The notes: a model not told the origin generated them from the letters alone. Positions 37,604 to 48,016 are shown, counted from the stretch's first letter. The stretch is DNA of 64,000 bases from CAVZVZ01 sp963778895 (GCA_963778895.1 CAVZVZ010000002.1:620001-684000), one strand, 5' to 3'. Numbers and translations: made by a program.

Positions 37604-38491
37604 TCAGGTGGCGGCCGTAGGCACGTTGCGATTCGCACGTCGCGCTCGCGGCCGACGCGGCAACACCGCGTCGTCGAGACGGGCACGGAACACCGTGAGC
37701 GCACGGCCGGCAAGGTGCACACGGTCGCCGGCTACCAGCACCCGGATCACCCCACCCCGCGCCGAGAGCTGATGGGCGAGCATCTCGTCTTTGCCAAGTT
37801 TCGGCGCCCAATAGGGTCCGAGCGTCGTGTGAGCCGAGCCGGTGACGGGATCCTCGTCTATGCCGGCACCCGGAGCGAAGAACCTCGACACGATGTCGTA
37901 CAGGCCGGTGCCGACCGACGTGACGATCACGCCGCGTACGTCGAGGCGTCGTAGCGCCGCCGCGTCCGGTTGTAGGCCGGCGACCACGGTCGCGTCGGCC
38001 ACCTCGACCAGGATGTCGCTGCGCCCTCGCGCCGTGGCGACGACCATCTCGTCGCGCAGTCCGAGTCCGGCCAGTAGGCCCGTTGGCGCTGGTGCCGGTG
38101 TCGGGTTGTCGGCGGGGAAGTCGAGCTCGATGAAGTCATCGGGTGTGCGCGACGCGGTGAGCACTCCCGATCGGGTGATGAAGCGGATCAGCGGGGCGTC
38201 GATCTTGCGCTGGGTGAACAAGTAGTGCGCGGACGCAAGCGTCGCGTGTCCGCACAACGCGACCTCGACAACGGGCGTGAACCACCGCAACCGCCACGTC
38301 GGCGGACCGGATTCGGCGACGTCCTCCGGCTCGGGCGGGAACAGGAACGCCGTCTCGGAGAGGTTCATCTCGGCCGCGAGCGACTGCATCCACGCTTCGT
38401 CAGGCTCGCGGTCCAGGAAGCACACCGCGGCTGGGTTGCCTTGGAAGGGCGCGTCGGTGAACGCGTCGATCTGGGCGAGGTCGGGACGCAA
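37604..38491 (-). CDS. PhzF-family isomerase/epimerase-like protein
   Basis: Protein of 295 residues with the diaminopimelate-epimerase-like two-domain fold of PhzF. It has the catalytic Glu in EMNLSETAFLF, the FTPVVEVALCGHATLASAHY motif and FAPGAGIDEDPVTGSAHTTL. PhzF acts as an acid/base isomerase in phenazine synthesis, but most members have unknown substrates. A TAG lies 12 bp upstream in frame, which forces the rare TTG start at 38491. It converges with the MDR gene. It lies 12 bp downstream of the citrate synthase gene on the same strand. Confidence 0.85.
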   Translation of the reverse strand: MRPDLAQIDAFTDAPFQGNPAAVCFLDREPDEAWMQSLAAEMNLSETAFLFPPEPEDVAESGPPTWRLRWFTPVVEVALCGHATLASAHYLFTQRKIDAPLIRFITRSGVLTASRTPDDFIELDFPADNPTPAPAPTGLLAGLGLRDEMVVATARGRSDILVEVADATVVAGLQPDAAALRRLDVRGVIVTSVGTGLYDIVSRFFAPGAGIDEDPVTGSAHTTLGPYWAPKLGKDEMLAHQLSARGGVIRVLVAGDRVHLAGRALTVFRARLDDAVLPRRPRARRANRNVPTAAT

Positions 38492-38503
38492 CTGGTCGGC
38501 GAT

Positions 38504-39790
<1,287 letters not shown>

Positions 39791-39887
39791 GCGCCCAGGT
39801 GCGAGCGCTCTTCCAAACCCGCGGGTCAGCTTACGACGTGCGCAGACAGGCGCACGCCGCGAGGCAAGAGGGTGGCCACGGGCTCGC

Positions 39888-41199
39888 TCAGAGGGGCATG
39901 TTGTCGTGCGCCCGCCGGGGCATGGCCTGGCGCTTCGTGGACAGCACGGTCAGTGCTGTGGCCAATTGTGACCGGGTTTCGGCCGGGTCGATGACACCGT
40001 CGATGAAGCCCCGCTCGGCCGCGACATACGGGTTGAGCAGTCGTTCCTCGTACTGCTCTTCCAGCTCCAGGCGTCGGGACGGATCCTCTTCGCGGCGGTG
40101 AAGGATCTCGACGGCGCCCCGCGCGCCCATGACGGCGATCTCGGCACTGGGCCACGCCAGCGCGAGGTCACATCCCATACGTTTCGAATCCATGACGATG
40201 TACGCACCGCCGTAGGACTTGCGCAAGGTCACCGAAACACGCGGGACGGTCGCTCGGGCGTAGGCGAAGGCGAGCTGCGCGCCGTGGCGGATCATCCCGC
40301 GCCATTCGAGGTCCTTGCCCGGATAGAACCCCGGCGTGTCGACGAAGGTCACGATGGGGATGTTGAAGGCATCGCAGAAGTCGACGAAGCGCGCACCCTT
40401 CTGCGAAGCCGGGATGTCGAGGGTGCCCGCGACCAGAGCTGGGTTGATTGGCAACGACGCCGATCGGATGGCCACCGATGGTGCCCAGCCCGGTGACGAG
40501 GTTTCCGGCCCAGCCCGCCCGCAAGTCCAACAGCTCGCCGTCGTCGACGACGCACCGGATGATGTCGCGCACGTCGTAGCTCCCGGTGGGGGAGGCGGGA
40601 AGCAGGGCGCCCGCCTCCGGCGTCGTTCGATCTTCGGGGTCGGCGTTGCGGAACACGGGCGGCAGCTCGTCGGTGTTCGCCGGCAGCAACGCGAGCAGTT
40701 CCTCGATGGCGAGCCAGGCATCGGCGATGTCGTCCACCAGCAGACTGGCGACACCGGTGGCGCGGGCGTGAGTGCCGGCGCCACCGAGGCCGACGTTCGT
40801 CACCGGTACGCCGGTGAAGGCCTGCACCATGTGTGGACCGCTGACGAAGGCGTAGGCGTCCTTTGTCAGGACGACCTGATCGGCCAGCCCGAGGAGGAGC
40901 GCCGGGCCCGACACCGCGGGACCCGTCACCGCGACCAGGACGGGCACGACCCCCGAGCACTGGACGATGGCGCGGGCTGCCGTACCCCAGCCGTGGAGCG
41001 CCGCCACGCCGTCGTGCACGTCGGCTCCGCTCGACGCGAGGAACACCACCAGCGGAACGCGATCCTGCAGGGCGCGGCGGGCGGCGTTGGCCACCGATTC
41101 GCCGTCGTGTTCGGAGATCGCGCCTTGGCGGACCCTGGCATCGATCTCGCACACCACGACGTCGCGAAGCGCGACGTGGTCCCGGCGGGCCGAAACCAC
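39888..41199 (-). CDS. Biotin-dependent carboxyltransferase subunit (AccD-like), degenerate N-half, one frame break
   Basis: Acyl-CoA carboxylase beta-type subunit of at least 437 residues. The C-terminal half is well conserved: GTLDIPASQKGARFVDFCDA, GFYPGKDLEWRGMIRHGAQL, RKSYGGAYIVMDSKRMGCD and SAEIAVMGARGAVEILHRRE. The N-terminal half keeps the fold but not the signature residues: DSGGARIQEG of the family reads ASSGADVHDG, and GGAVYSPAL-type residues are changed. The frame shifts near 40443. The start is uncertain: GTG 41199, or ATG 41242 with a frame change in the six-C run near 41220. No biotin carboxylase gene is adjacent. Confidence 0.8.
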
Positions 41200-41308
41200 A
41201 CCTGGGACGCCGGCGCGGAGGGGGGTCGCGCAGTACCAATCGAGGGAGCCATTCCCCGGTGCGACTCGCGCGCGTCGAAGACGGTTACTGCGGCGGCGCG
41301 TTCCTCGA

Positions 41309-42223
41309 TCAAGCGGGTGCCGGGTGGATGCCGGGTTGATTCGGGCCCTCGCGCTCGACCAGGTCGCGTAGGACGTCGCGCAAGGCGCGTGCCGGGGCCG
41401 ACAACATGCCGCGTCGCAAGGTCGCGAGGCCCACGGATCGTCCCGTCAACCCGTCGACGGGCACCCGTTTCCAGTCGCCGCCCACACCAGACGGTGCCGC
41501 GCTGGCCGGCAGCAACGCCGCTCCGAATCCCTGGAACGCGAGCGTGGCGAGCAACCGCATGCCATCCACCTCGGCCTGCGATTCGAGCTCGATGCCGGCG
41601 TCGGCACATTGACGGTCGAGTTGATCGCGGAACGCCGTGCCCTTGGGTTCGAGCAGTAGAGGCTCACCGGCCAGATCGGTGAGCGACAAATGCTCGCGGT
41701 CGTACAGCGGGTGGCCTCGCGGGACCACGAGCAGGCGGTCCTCGTCGAACAGCCGCTCGGTTTCGACGTCGGGGTCGTCGATCGGCTCGTTGATGACCGC
41801 CAGGTCGAGTCGACCCGTGGTCAGCTGCAGCAGGAGCGAGGTCGTGGTGGCGTCGACGACGACCACGCGCACCTTCGGGTGTCGGCTCGCCATGGCCTCG
41901 ACGAGGCGGGGCACGAGCCAGCGCGCGGTCGTGCCGATGACGCCGATGCGTACGCCGCCACCGATCTCGTCATCGAGGCTGGCCAGGTCCGAGTTCATGG
42001 CTTCGAGCTCGGACTGGATGCGGCGGGCCCGGGCCGCGACCACCTCGCCCTCGTCGGTCAGAGCTCCCGAGCCACGGTCGATCAACGTGGCCCCGACCTC
42101 GGTCTCGAGCCGGGCGACATGAGTCGAGACGTTGGATTGGACCGTGTGCATGGCTCGGGCCGCAGCCGAGAACGAGCCATGGTCGGCCACCGCGAGCAGG
42201 GCATTCAGCTGTCGCAGGTCCAT
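41309..42223 (-). CDS. LysR-family transcriptional regulator
   Basis: Protein of 304 residues. The winged-helix domain is at the N-terminus (LRQLNALLAVADHGSFSAAA, RAMHTVQSNVSTHVARLE) and the periplasmic-binding-protein-like co-inducer domain follows (GVRIGVIGTTARWLVPRLVE, DLAVINEPIDDPDVETERL). LysR regulators usually control a divergent or neighbouring gene. Here the co-directional carboxyltransferase lies downstream, and the 6C-like RNA and HAD-PlsC gene are divergent. The inducer is unknown. Confidence 0.9.
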   Translation of the reverse strand: MDLRQLNALLAVADHGSFSAAARAMHTVQSNVSTHVARLETEVGATLIDRGSGALTDEGEVVAARARRIQSELEAMNSDLASLDDEIGGGVRIGVIGTTARWLVPRLVEAMASRHPKVRVVVVDATTTSLLLQLTTGRLDLAVINEPIDDPDVETERLFDEDRLLVVPRGHPLYDREHLSLTDLAGEPLLLEPKGTAFRDQLDRQCADAGIELESQAEVDGMRLLATLAFQGFGAALLPASAAPSGVGGDWKRVPVDGLTGRSVGLATLRRGMLSAPARALRDVLRDLVEREGPNQPGIHPAPA

Positions 42224-42270
42224 CGTCGAGGGCTATCTCTTTCTCTGATCGGCTATATCTCTAGGAACTG

Positions 42271-42300
42271 TTGGACAGATTATCCCCGGTGCCTCACGAT
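42271..42300 (+). promoter_or_regulatory. Putative promoter of the 6C-like RNA
   Basis: TTGGAC at 42271-42276 and CACGAT at 42295-42300 are separated by 18 bp, a reasonable -35/-10 pair for the housekeeping sigma factor. It would start transcription near 42307, just before the C-loop hairpins. Confidence 0.4.
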
Positions 42301-42306
42301 GGGACG

Positions 42307-42430
42307 CACATACATCGCCGAAGGCAATCTCGTTCCCCCAACGAGGCCTTCGAGCCGGGCTTGGAGCATGGTCCCCCCATGGTCTCGGACCCAGAGACGA
42401 GAGCCGGCCCTCCCCCCGGGCCGGCTCCGT
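42307..42430 (+). ncRNA. Putative 6C RNA (C-rich loop hairpins)
   Basis: The region holds hairpins with C-rich loops on the + strand. CTCGTT-CCCCC-AACGAG is at 42329-42345. CAT-GGTCCCCCC-ATG is at 42367-42381 with six C in its loop. The strong 10-bp stem GAGCCGGCCC/GGGCCGGCTC (42401-42427) has loop TCCCCCC. Two stem-loops, each with six loop cytosines, define the actinobacterial 6C RNA, and the last hairpin could also terminate it. The next gene is a HAD-IB gene, a neighbour of the 6C RNA in mycobacteria as I recall. The ends are approximate. Confidence 0.7.
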
Positions 42431-42475
42431 CCGTTTTCGTCTGCGGTTGATCTGCCTGCGGTTAAGGTGCAACCC

Positions 42476-43909
42476 ATGGCGACCGAAGCGGCGATCTTCG
42501 ACCTCGATCGCACCCTGCTCGCCGGAGCGAGCGGCCCTGCGATCTCGGCCGCGCTGCGCCAGGTGCAACTCCTGGCCGATCGGACGCTTCCGGGTGAGGA
42601 CCTGTTGTTCCGGCTGTTCAACGTCGTGGGCGAGAACCGCCCGTCGATGATGTTGACCCGCCAGGGCGTGCGGCTGGCCAAGGGTTGGGCCCAGGACCGA
42701 GCGCGCCAGGCCGGTGAGATCGCGGCCAAGACGCTTCTCCCGATGGTGCAGCCCTACGCACGCGTGCTGATCGAGGAACACCAGGCGGCCGGTCGGCGCG
42801 TCGTCGTGGCCACCACCACACCGATCGACATGGTTCAGCCCTTTGCCGACCAACTCGGTCTCGATGATGTGATCGCCACCCGGTACGACACCGCGCACGG
42901 CAAGTACACGGGGGGTCTCGACGGTGAGTTCGTGTGGGGCAAGGGCAAGCTGCGTGCGGTTCGAGAATGGGCCGACGACAACGACGTCGATCTCGAGGCC
43001 AGTTGGGCGTACTCGGACAGCTGGTTCGACATCCCGTTGCTTACTGCGGTCGGTCATCCGGTCGCGGTGAAGCCCGACCCCCGCCTACGTGCGTTCGCGA
43101 TGCTGCGCCGTTGGCCGGTGCAGTACCTCGACGTGCCTCCGGGCGTGCCGAAGTTCCTCGGCATCGAACCCCAACAAGCGATCTTCCCGTTCGCGCGCAC
43201 GGAGCTCGTTCCTTACGCCCGCATCGAGATCGAAGACGTCGATCACATTCCCGCCGAAGGCCCCGCGATCATCTGCGGCAACCATCGGAGCTACTTCGAT
43301 CCGCTCGCCATCGGGTATGCGGTCGCCAAGCGGGGACGGCCGGTGCGCTTTCTCGGCAAGAAGGAGGTCTTCGACGCGCCGATCGTGGGTGACATGGCTC
43401 GCGCCATGGGCGGCATACGCGTCGAGCGGGGTACCGGTTCCGACGAGCCGCTGAGAGAGGCGGCCGCCGCGCTCGAGGCGGGGGAGCTGGTGGTGATCCT
43501 GCCGCAGGGCACGATCCCGCGCGGCGAGGCCTTCTTCGATCCGGTGTTGAAGGGTCGATGGGGCGCCGCCCGGCTGGCGGAGATGACGCATGCCCCAGTC
43601 GTGCCGCTCGGGCTCTGGGGAACCGAGAAGGTCTGGCCCCGCAGCGAGCGGTTGCCGCGCATGTTGAACGTGACCCATCCGCCGCGCGTGCTCGTTCGGC
43701 TGGGCGAAGCCATCGAGTTGAAGGGTGCTGACCCGGACGACGACACGGCCCGGATCATGGATGCGATCGTCGATCTGTTGCCTCCGGAGGCGCGCGAGCA
43801 TCACGTGCCCACGCCCGAGGAGCTCGCGCTCACGATGCCGTCGAGCCACAAGCACGACGACTCCACGTCGACCGATCACGAAGAGGCGCGTCGCCCCGGC
43901 ACCGACTGA
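42476..43909 (+). CDS. HAD-IB phosphatase / PlsC acyltransferase fusion
   Basis: Bifunctional lipid enzyme of about 477 residues. The HAD-IB domain (about residues 5-200) has the nucleophile motif AAIFDLDRTLLAG, motif II VVVATTTP and motif IV YSDSWFDIPLLTAVG. The PlsC-type acyltransferase domain (about 240-420) has the catalytic AIICGNHRSYFDP (family NHxxxxD) and VVILPQGTIPRGEAFFDP. Mycobacterial Rv2483c has a similar plan. Together these would make or remodel phosphatidic acid. ATG 42476 was chosen; the much longer open frame upstream is not protein-like. The tail is His/Asp-rich and disordered. Confidence 0.9.
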   Translation: MATEAAIFDLDRTLLAGASGPAISAALRQVQLLADRTLPGEDLLFRLFNVVGENRPSMMLTRQGVRLAKGWAQDRARQAGEIAAKTLLPMVQPYARVLIEEHQAAGRRVVVATTTPIDMVQPFADQLGLDDVIATRYDTAHGKYTGGLDGEFVWGKGKLRAVREWADDNDVDLEASWAYSDSWFDIPLLTAVGHPVAVKPDPRLRAFAMLRRWPVQYLDVPPGVPKFLGIEPQQAIFPFARTELVPYARIEIEDVDHIPAEGPAIICGNHRSYFDPLAIGYAVAKRGRPVRFLGKKEVFDAPIVGDMARAMGGIRVERGTGSDEPLREAAAALEAGELVVILPQGTIPRGEAFFDPVLKGRWGAARLAEMTHAPVVPLGLWGTEKVWPRSERLPRMLNVTHPPRVLVRLGEAIELKGADPDDDTARIMDAIVDLLPPEAREHHVPTPEELALTMPSSHKHDDSTSTDHEEARRPGTD

Positions 43910-43942
43910 CTCTTTGTCGTTCTGCCAATTTCGTTCGAGGGT

Positions 43943-46219
43943 TCAGGACCTCTGGCGGGCCCGGATGATGTTCAGGGCACCGCCGGCGCGGAACCACTCG
44001 ATCTGCTCGTCGTTCATCGTGTGATTGCACGCGAAGTCGATCGTCGAGCCGTCCGGCTTGGTGATGCGCGCCGCAACGGGAGCATCCGGGGCCAGGTCGG
44101 CCAGACCCAGTATCGAGATGCGGTCGTCCTCGTCGATCTGGTCGTACGTGTGCGGGTCGGCGAAGGTGAGCGGCAGCACGCCCTGCTTCTTGAGGTTCGT
44201 CTCGTGGATGCGGGCGAACGAGCGGGTGATCACGGCCTTGGCGTTGCGGAAGCGGGGTTCCATGGCCGCGTGCTCCCGCGAGGAGCCCTCGCCGTAGTTC
44301 TCGTCACCGATGGCGACCCAGCCGACACCGGCCTCGTGGTAGTGCTTGGCGATGTCGGGGAAGGACTTCTGCGTGCCGTCGAGCTGGTCTTTGCCGACTC
44401 CGGCCTCGCCGGTGAACGCGTTGATCGCGCCGAGGAACAGGTTGCCGGAGATGTTCTCGAGGTGACCTCGGTACTTGAGCCACGGGCCGGCGGCCGAGAT
44501 GTGATCGGTCGTGCACTTGCCCTTGGCCTTGACGAGGACGGGGAGATCGACGAGGTCCTTGCCGTCCCAGGCGGGGAACGGCGCGAGCAGCTGGAGGCGA
44601 TCGGATGCGGGATCGACCTTCACCACGGTCTCGCCGCCGTCGGAGGGCGGGGGGATGAAGCCCGCTTCGCCGGACTCGAAGCCCTTTGCCGGCAACTCTT
44701 CGCCGACCGGCACCTCGAGACGGACCTCTTCGCCGGCGTCGTTGGTGAGGCTGTCGGTGCGCGGGTCGAAGTCGAGCCGACCGGCGAGGGCGAGCGCGAC
44801 CACGGTCTCCGGTGAGGTGACGAACGCCAACGTGGACGCCAACCCGTCGTTGCGCTTGGGGAAGTTGCGGTTGTACGAGTTGACGATGACGTTGACGTCG
44901 CCTTCCTTGACGTCGTCTCGCGCCCACTGCCCGATGCACGGGCCGCACGCGTTGGCCAACACAACCGCGCCGATGGCTTCGAGGTCTTCGAGCAGCCCGT
45001 CGCGCTGGATCGTGGCGTGCACGCGCTCGGAACCCGGCGTGACCATGAGCTTGGTCTTGGCGGTGAGCCCCCGCGACGATGCGAGGCGGGCGATGCTCGC
45101 GGCGCGGGTGATGTCCTCGTAGCTGGAGTTCGTGCACGAGCCGACGAGCGCCGCGCTGATGTGCATCGGCCAGCCTTCGCCCTCGGCCTCGGTGCCCAGC
45201 TGGCTCACCGGTCGGGCGCGGTCTGGGGTGTGCGGCCCGTTGATCAACGGCTCGAGGTCTCGAAGGTCGATCTCGATGACCTCGTCGTAGTAGCCACTCG
45301 GGTCGTCGTACACCTCGGGATCCGAGCGCAGTTCCTGAGCGACGTCGTCGGCCGCGTCGGCGATGGCCTCACGATTGGTCGCCTTGAGGTAGCGCGACAT
45401 CGCCGCGTCGTACGCGAACACCGATGTGGTGGCGCCGATCTCGGCGCCCATGTTGCAGATCGTGGCCTTGCCGGTGGCCGACAACGACTCAGCGCCGGGA
45501 CCGAAGTACTCGACGATCGCACCGGTGCCGCCCTTGACCGTCAGGATCTCGGCGACCTTGAGGATCACGTCCTTCGCGGCGGACCAGCCGTCGAGCTCAC
45601 CGGTGAGGTGGACTCCGATCAGCTTGGGCCAGCGGATGTTGAAGGCGTAGCCGGTCATCACGTCGACGGCATCGGCACCGCCGACCCCGATCGCGATCAT
45701 GCCGAGCCCACCGGCGTTCGGCGTGTGGCTGTCGGTGCCGATCATCATCCCGCCGGGGAACGCGTACTGCTCGAGCACGACCTGATGGATGATCCCCGAA
45801 CCCGGCTTCCAGAACCCGATGCCGTACTTGGCCGACACCGACTCGAGGAAGTCGTAGACCTCGTTGTTGTTCTCGAGCGCGGCGAGGAGGTCGACCCGGC
45901 CGTCTTCGCGAGCCTGGATCAGGTGGTCGCAGTGCACGGTGGACGGCACCGCCACCTCGGGCAGGCCGGCGGTCATGAACTGCAGCAGTGCCATCTGCGC
46001 GGTGGCGTCTTGCATCGCGACCCGGTCGGGATCGAGGTCGTTGTAGGACCGGCCCCGTTCGAGCTGCTGACCGGAGGGCCCGCGCAGGTGGTTGAAGAGC
46101 ACCTTCTCGGAGAACGTGAGGGGACGGCCGAGGGTCTCGCGCCCTTCTGCGACCCGACCCGGGAGTCGCCCGTAGACGCCGTTCACCAGGTCGATGGGGG
46201 TGTTGGCAGCGACAGCCAT
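43943..46219 (-). CDS. acn: Aconitate hydratase (mitochondrial-type)
   Basis: [4Fe-4S] enzyme of 758 residues that isomerises citrate to isocitrate. Cluster ligands lie in LVGSCTNSSYEDI and ANACGPCIGQW. Substrate-binding residues lie in MIGTDSHTPNAGGLGMI, and RSFARIHETNLKKQGVLPL is also family-typical. These match the mitochondrial-type aconitases more than AcnA or AcnB. ATG 46219. It is divergent from a GntR/HutC regulator whose operator-like repeat lies in the 72-bp gap and its start codon. Citrate synthase lies 4 kb away on the same strand. Confidence 0.95.
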   Translation of the reverse strand: MAVAANTPIDLVNGVYGRLPGRVAEGRETLGRPLTFSEKVLFNHLRGPSGQQLERGRSYNDLDPDRVAMQDATAQMALLQFMTAGLPEVAVPSTVHCDHLIQAREDGRVDLLAALENNNEVYDFLESVSAKYGIGFWKPGSGIIHQVVLEQYAFPGGMMIGTDSHTPNAGGLGMIAIGVGGADAVDVMTGYAFNIRWPKLIGVHLTGELDGWSAAKDVILKVAEILTVKGGTGAIVEYFGPGAESLSATGKATICNMGAEIGATTSVFAYDAAMSRYLKATNREAIADAADDVAQELRSDPEVYDDPSGYYDEVIEIDLRDLEPLINGPHTPDRARPVSQLGTEAEGEGWPMHISAALVGSCTNSSYEDITRAASIARLASSRGLTAKTKLMVTPGSERVHATIQRDGLLEDLEAIGAVVLANACGPCIGQWARDDVKEGDVNVIVNSYNRNFPKRNDGLASTLAFVTSPETVVALALAGRLDFDPRTDSLTNDAGEEVRLEVPVGEELPAKGFESGEAGFIPPPSDGGETVVKVDPASDRLQLLAPFPAWDGKDLVDLPVLVKAKGKCTTDHISAAGPWLKYRGHLENISGNLFLGAINAFTGEAGVGKDQLDGTQKSFPDIAKHYHEAGVGWVAIGDENYGEGSSREHAAMEPRFRNAKAVITRSFARIHETNLKKQGVLPLTFADPHTYDQIDEDDRISILGLADLAPDAPVAARITKPDGSTIDFACNHTMNDEQIEWFRAGGALNIIRARQRS

Positions 46220-46280
46220 GGCTGCTCCTCTCGTTCAGCCGACCTTCGACGGTCGGCTTGCGCTTGCGGCTCCAGACGAA

Positions 46281-46301
46281 TGTATACAAGTATGGTACAA
46301 G
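46281..46301 (+). promoter_or_regulatory. Repeats and -10 box overlapping the gntR start
   Basis: GTATAC is a short palindrome at 46282-46287, and TACAAG occurs twice, 11 bp apart (46285-46290, 46296-46301), the second inside the coding start. TATACA at 46283-46288 also has -10 character only 4 bp before ATG 46292, so the message is probably leaderless. HutC-type GntR regulators bind such A/T-cored repeats, so self-repression is likely, possibly with control of the divergent aconitase. Confidence 0.5.
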
Positions 46302-47032
46302 TGCGCCAGACCCGGTACGACCAGATCGCCGACGAGCTTCGCACTCGCGTCGAGGCCGGTGAATACGGCGCCGGCAAGCTCCTTCCCAGCGAGGCCGAGT
46401 TGTCGACGCGATTCGGTGCGAGCCGGGTCACCGTGCGTCGTGCCCTCGAGGTGCTGCGCGACGAAGGCCTGGTCGATTCCCGGCAGGGCTTCGGCTGGTT
46501 CGTGGCCACCGATCCCGTGCGGCAGACGCTCGGGCGGCTGGGGACGATCGAAAGCCAGCTCGCGGCCGAGGGAGTGACCTCGGCGCGCAAGGTGCTCGAC
46601 TTCCGGTTCATCAAGGCGCCACCTCGTGTGCGCCAGGTGCTCGGGGTCGACACGGTGCTGAGGGTGCGACGCCTCAACATGGCCGATGGCGATCCCTTCG
46701 CACTGGTGACGGTGTGGTGCCCCGAACAGTTCGGTGCCGACCTGTCCCGTTCCGACGTCGAACGCAGCCCGTTCTACGAGTTGATCGGCGTGCCGCTCGG
46801 TGGGGCGGTGCAGACGATCGGCGCCGCGGCCGCGTCCCGCGCCGAGGCCGATCTGCTCGGTGTGCTCGAAGGCTCGCCCGTGTTGCGGTGTGAGCGCATC
46901 ACCAGCGCGCTCGACGATCGACCGGTGTTGATGAGCGAGCACGTCTTTCCCGCGCATCTGACCGAGTTCGTGGTCGACCTACCGCAAGCGGATGCGTCGA
47001 TCGCACCCACGGGATTGCGGTTGGTCGATTGA
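46292..47032 (+). CDS. GntR/HutC-family transcriptional regulator
   Basis: Protein of 246 residues. The winged-helix domain (residues about 5-70) has YDQIADELRTRVEAGEYGAG, LPSEAELSTRFGASRVTVRR and VLRDEGLVDSRQGFGWFVAT. A C-terminal UTRA ligand-binding domain follows (FRFIKAPPRVRQVLGVDTVL, RITSALDDRPVLMSEHVFP). ATG 46292 is chosen; the longer frame upstream is antisense to aconitase and not real. It is divergent from aconitase, so it may control that gene. The ligand is unknown; HutC/UTRA members sense sugars, urocanate or fatty acids. Confidence 0.88.
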   Translation: MVQVRQTRYDQIADELRTRVEAGEYGAGKLLPSEAELSTRFGASRVTVRRALEVLRDEGLVDSRQGFGWFVATDPVRQTLGRLGTIESQLAAEGVTSARKVLDFRFIKAPPRVRQVLGVDTVLRVRRLNMADGDPFALVTVWCPEQFGADLSRSDVERSPFYELIGVPLGGAVQTIGAAAASRAEADLLGVLEGSPVLRCERITSALDDRPVLMSEHVFPAHLTEFVVDLPQADASIAPTGLRLVD

Positions 47033-47041
47033 CGGGCTCGT

Positions 47042-47621
47042 TCAGCCGCCGGTGGTCGTGGTGCTCGTCAGCTCGTTCAATCGATCTCGGAGCTCGGGCA
47101 CGGTCGCGAAAGCAATGAGCCAACCAACTGATGCGACGGTGCCGATGATGCCCAGCACGAGGCCCGCCAACGCGAGACCTTCGCCCTTGGTCATCCCACC
47201 CGATTCGCGGATGCGCCGGCGCGCGACGACGCCCAACACGATGCCGACGGGGCCGATCAGCAGGCCGAAGCAGCCGATGACACCGCACAGCGTGCCGAGG
47301 ATGCCGCACACCAGTGCGCCGATGGCCATGCCTTCGGTCTTGGGTGGTGCGCCCCAACCAGGTTGCCCGTAGCCCGGCTGATATCCCTGAGGTGCGTAGG
47401 GCTGGGGCGACCACGTCTGCGACGGGTACGGCCCGCCCGCTGGTGGGTACTGGCCGTAATCGGGCCGCGGCATACCCGGGTTGCTGCGATTCCGGCGGAG
47501 TGGCGCCGGGCGGTGGAGGCCCGGGTGGCGACGGTGGGGGAGCCTGTCGGGGCCACTGGTCCGGCGGTAGCGGATTGCCCCAGGGATCGGTGGGCGCCTG
47601 ATCGTCGGGCGTGTCGCTCAC
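47042..47621 (-). CDS. DUF4190-type membrane protein, Pro-rich N-terminus, one frame break
   Basis: Protein of about 192 residues. The N-terminal half is Pro/Gly/Tyr/Gln-rich and probably disordered (DQAPTDPWGNPLPPDQWP, YGQYPPAGGPYPSQTWSP). The C-terminal half has two membrane helices flanking GVVARRRIRESGGMTKGEGL, the DUF4190 hallmark. GTG 47621 starts it. The frame must change near 47473, joining PESQQPG to MPRPDYGQ. A paralogue lies just upstream. The function is unknown; such proteins are common in actinobacterial envelopes. Confidence 0.78.
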
Positions 47622-47631
47622 CGGGCCGACA

Positions 47632-47997
47632 CTAGAGGACGATCACGACGATGGTGCCGATGATGGAGAGCGCGAGGCTGATGATGCCGAGCGTGATCCC
47701 GGCCAACGCGAGTCCCTCGCCTTTGAGCTCTTCGGGCGCGCCGAGGATCCGTTGTCGTGCCTCGACGCCTTCGTAGATCGCCGCGAAACCGAAGAGGCAA
47801 CAAAGGAAACCCAGGATGCCGAGTACCAGCGCGGTGGTCGCACCCGAGTCGGTCTTCGGCTCGATCGGATAGGCGCCGGGTGCATAGGGGTAGCCACTTG
47901 GGTAACCGGGTGGCGGACCTCCGTACGGTGGCCACGCTTCGGGCGGAGCGGGCAGGGGCGGGTCGGCCGGTTCGTGATCGTCCCGCCCGTCACTCAT
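47632..47997 (-). CDS. DUF4190-type membrane protein, second copy
   Basis: Protein of 121 residues, a shorter paralogue of the gene that follows it. It has a Pro/Tyr-rich start (PPEAWPPYGGPPPGYPSGYP), then TTALVLGILGFLCCLFGFAA, the loop EGVEARQRILGAPEELKGEG and a final hydrophobic helix LALSIIGTIVVIVL. The ATG is at 47997. Two DUF4190 genes in tandem, 10 bp apart, suggest a recent duplication. The function is unknown. Confidence 0.8.
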   Translation of the reverse strand: MSDGRDDHEPADPPLPAPPEAWPPYGGPPPGYPSGYPYAPGAYPIEPKTDSGATTALVLGILGFLCCLFGFAAIYEGVEARQRILGAPEELKGEGLALAGITLGIISLALSIIGTIVVIVL

Positions 47998-48016
47998 CGC
48001 CTAAAAGGTAGTTCCC

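Noticed and set aside
41690..42475. N-terminal extension of the HAD-PlsC open frame
   Set aside because: It runs antisense through LysR and through the 6C-like RNA; the HAD nucleophile motif starts right after ATG 42476.
45017..46291. Long open frame in front of the gntR start
   Set aside because: It is antisense to aconitase, has low-complexity Arg/Val/Asp/Gly composition and no motif; the GntR domain begins only at ATG 46292.
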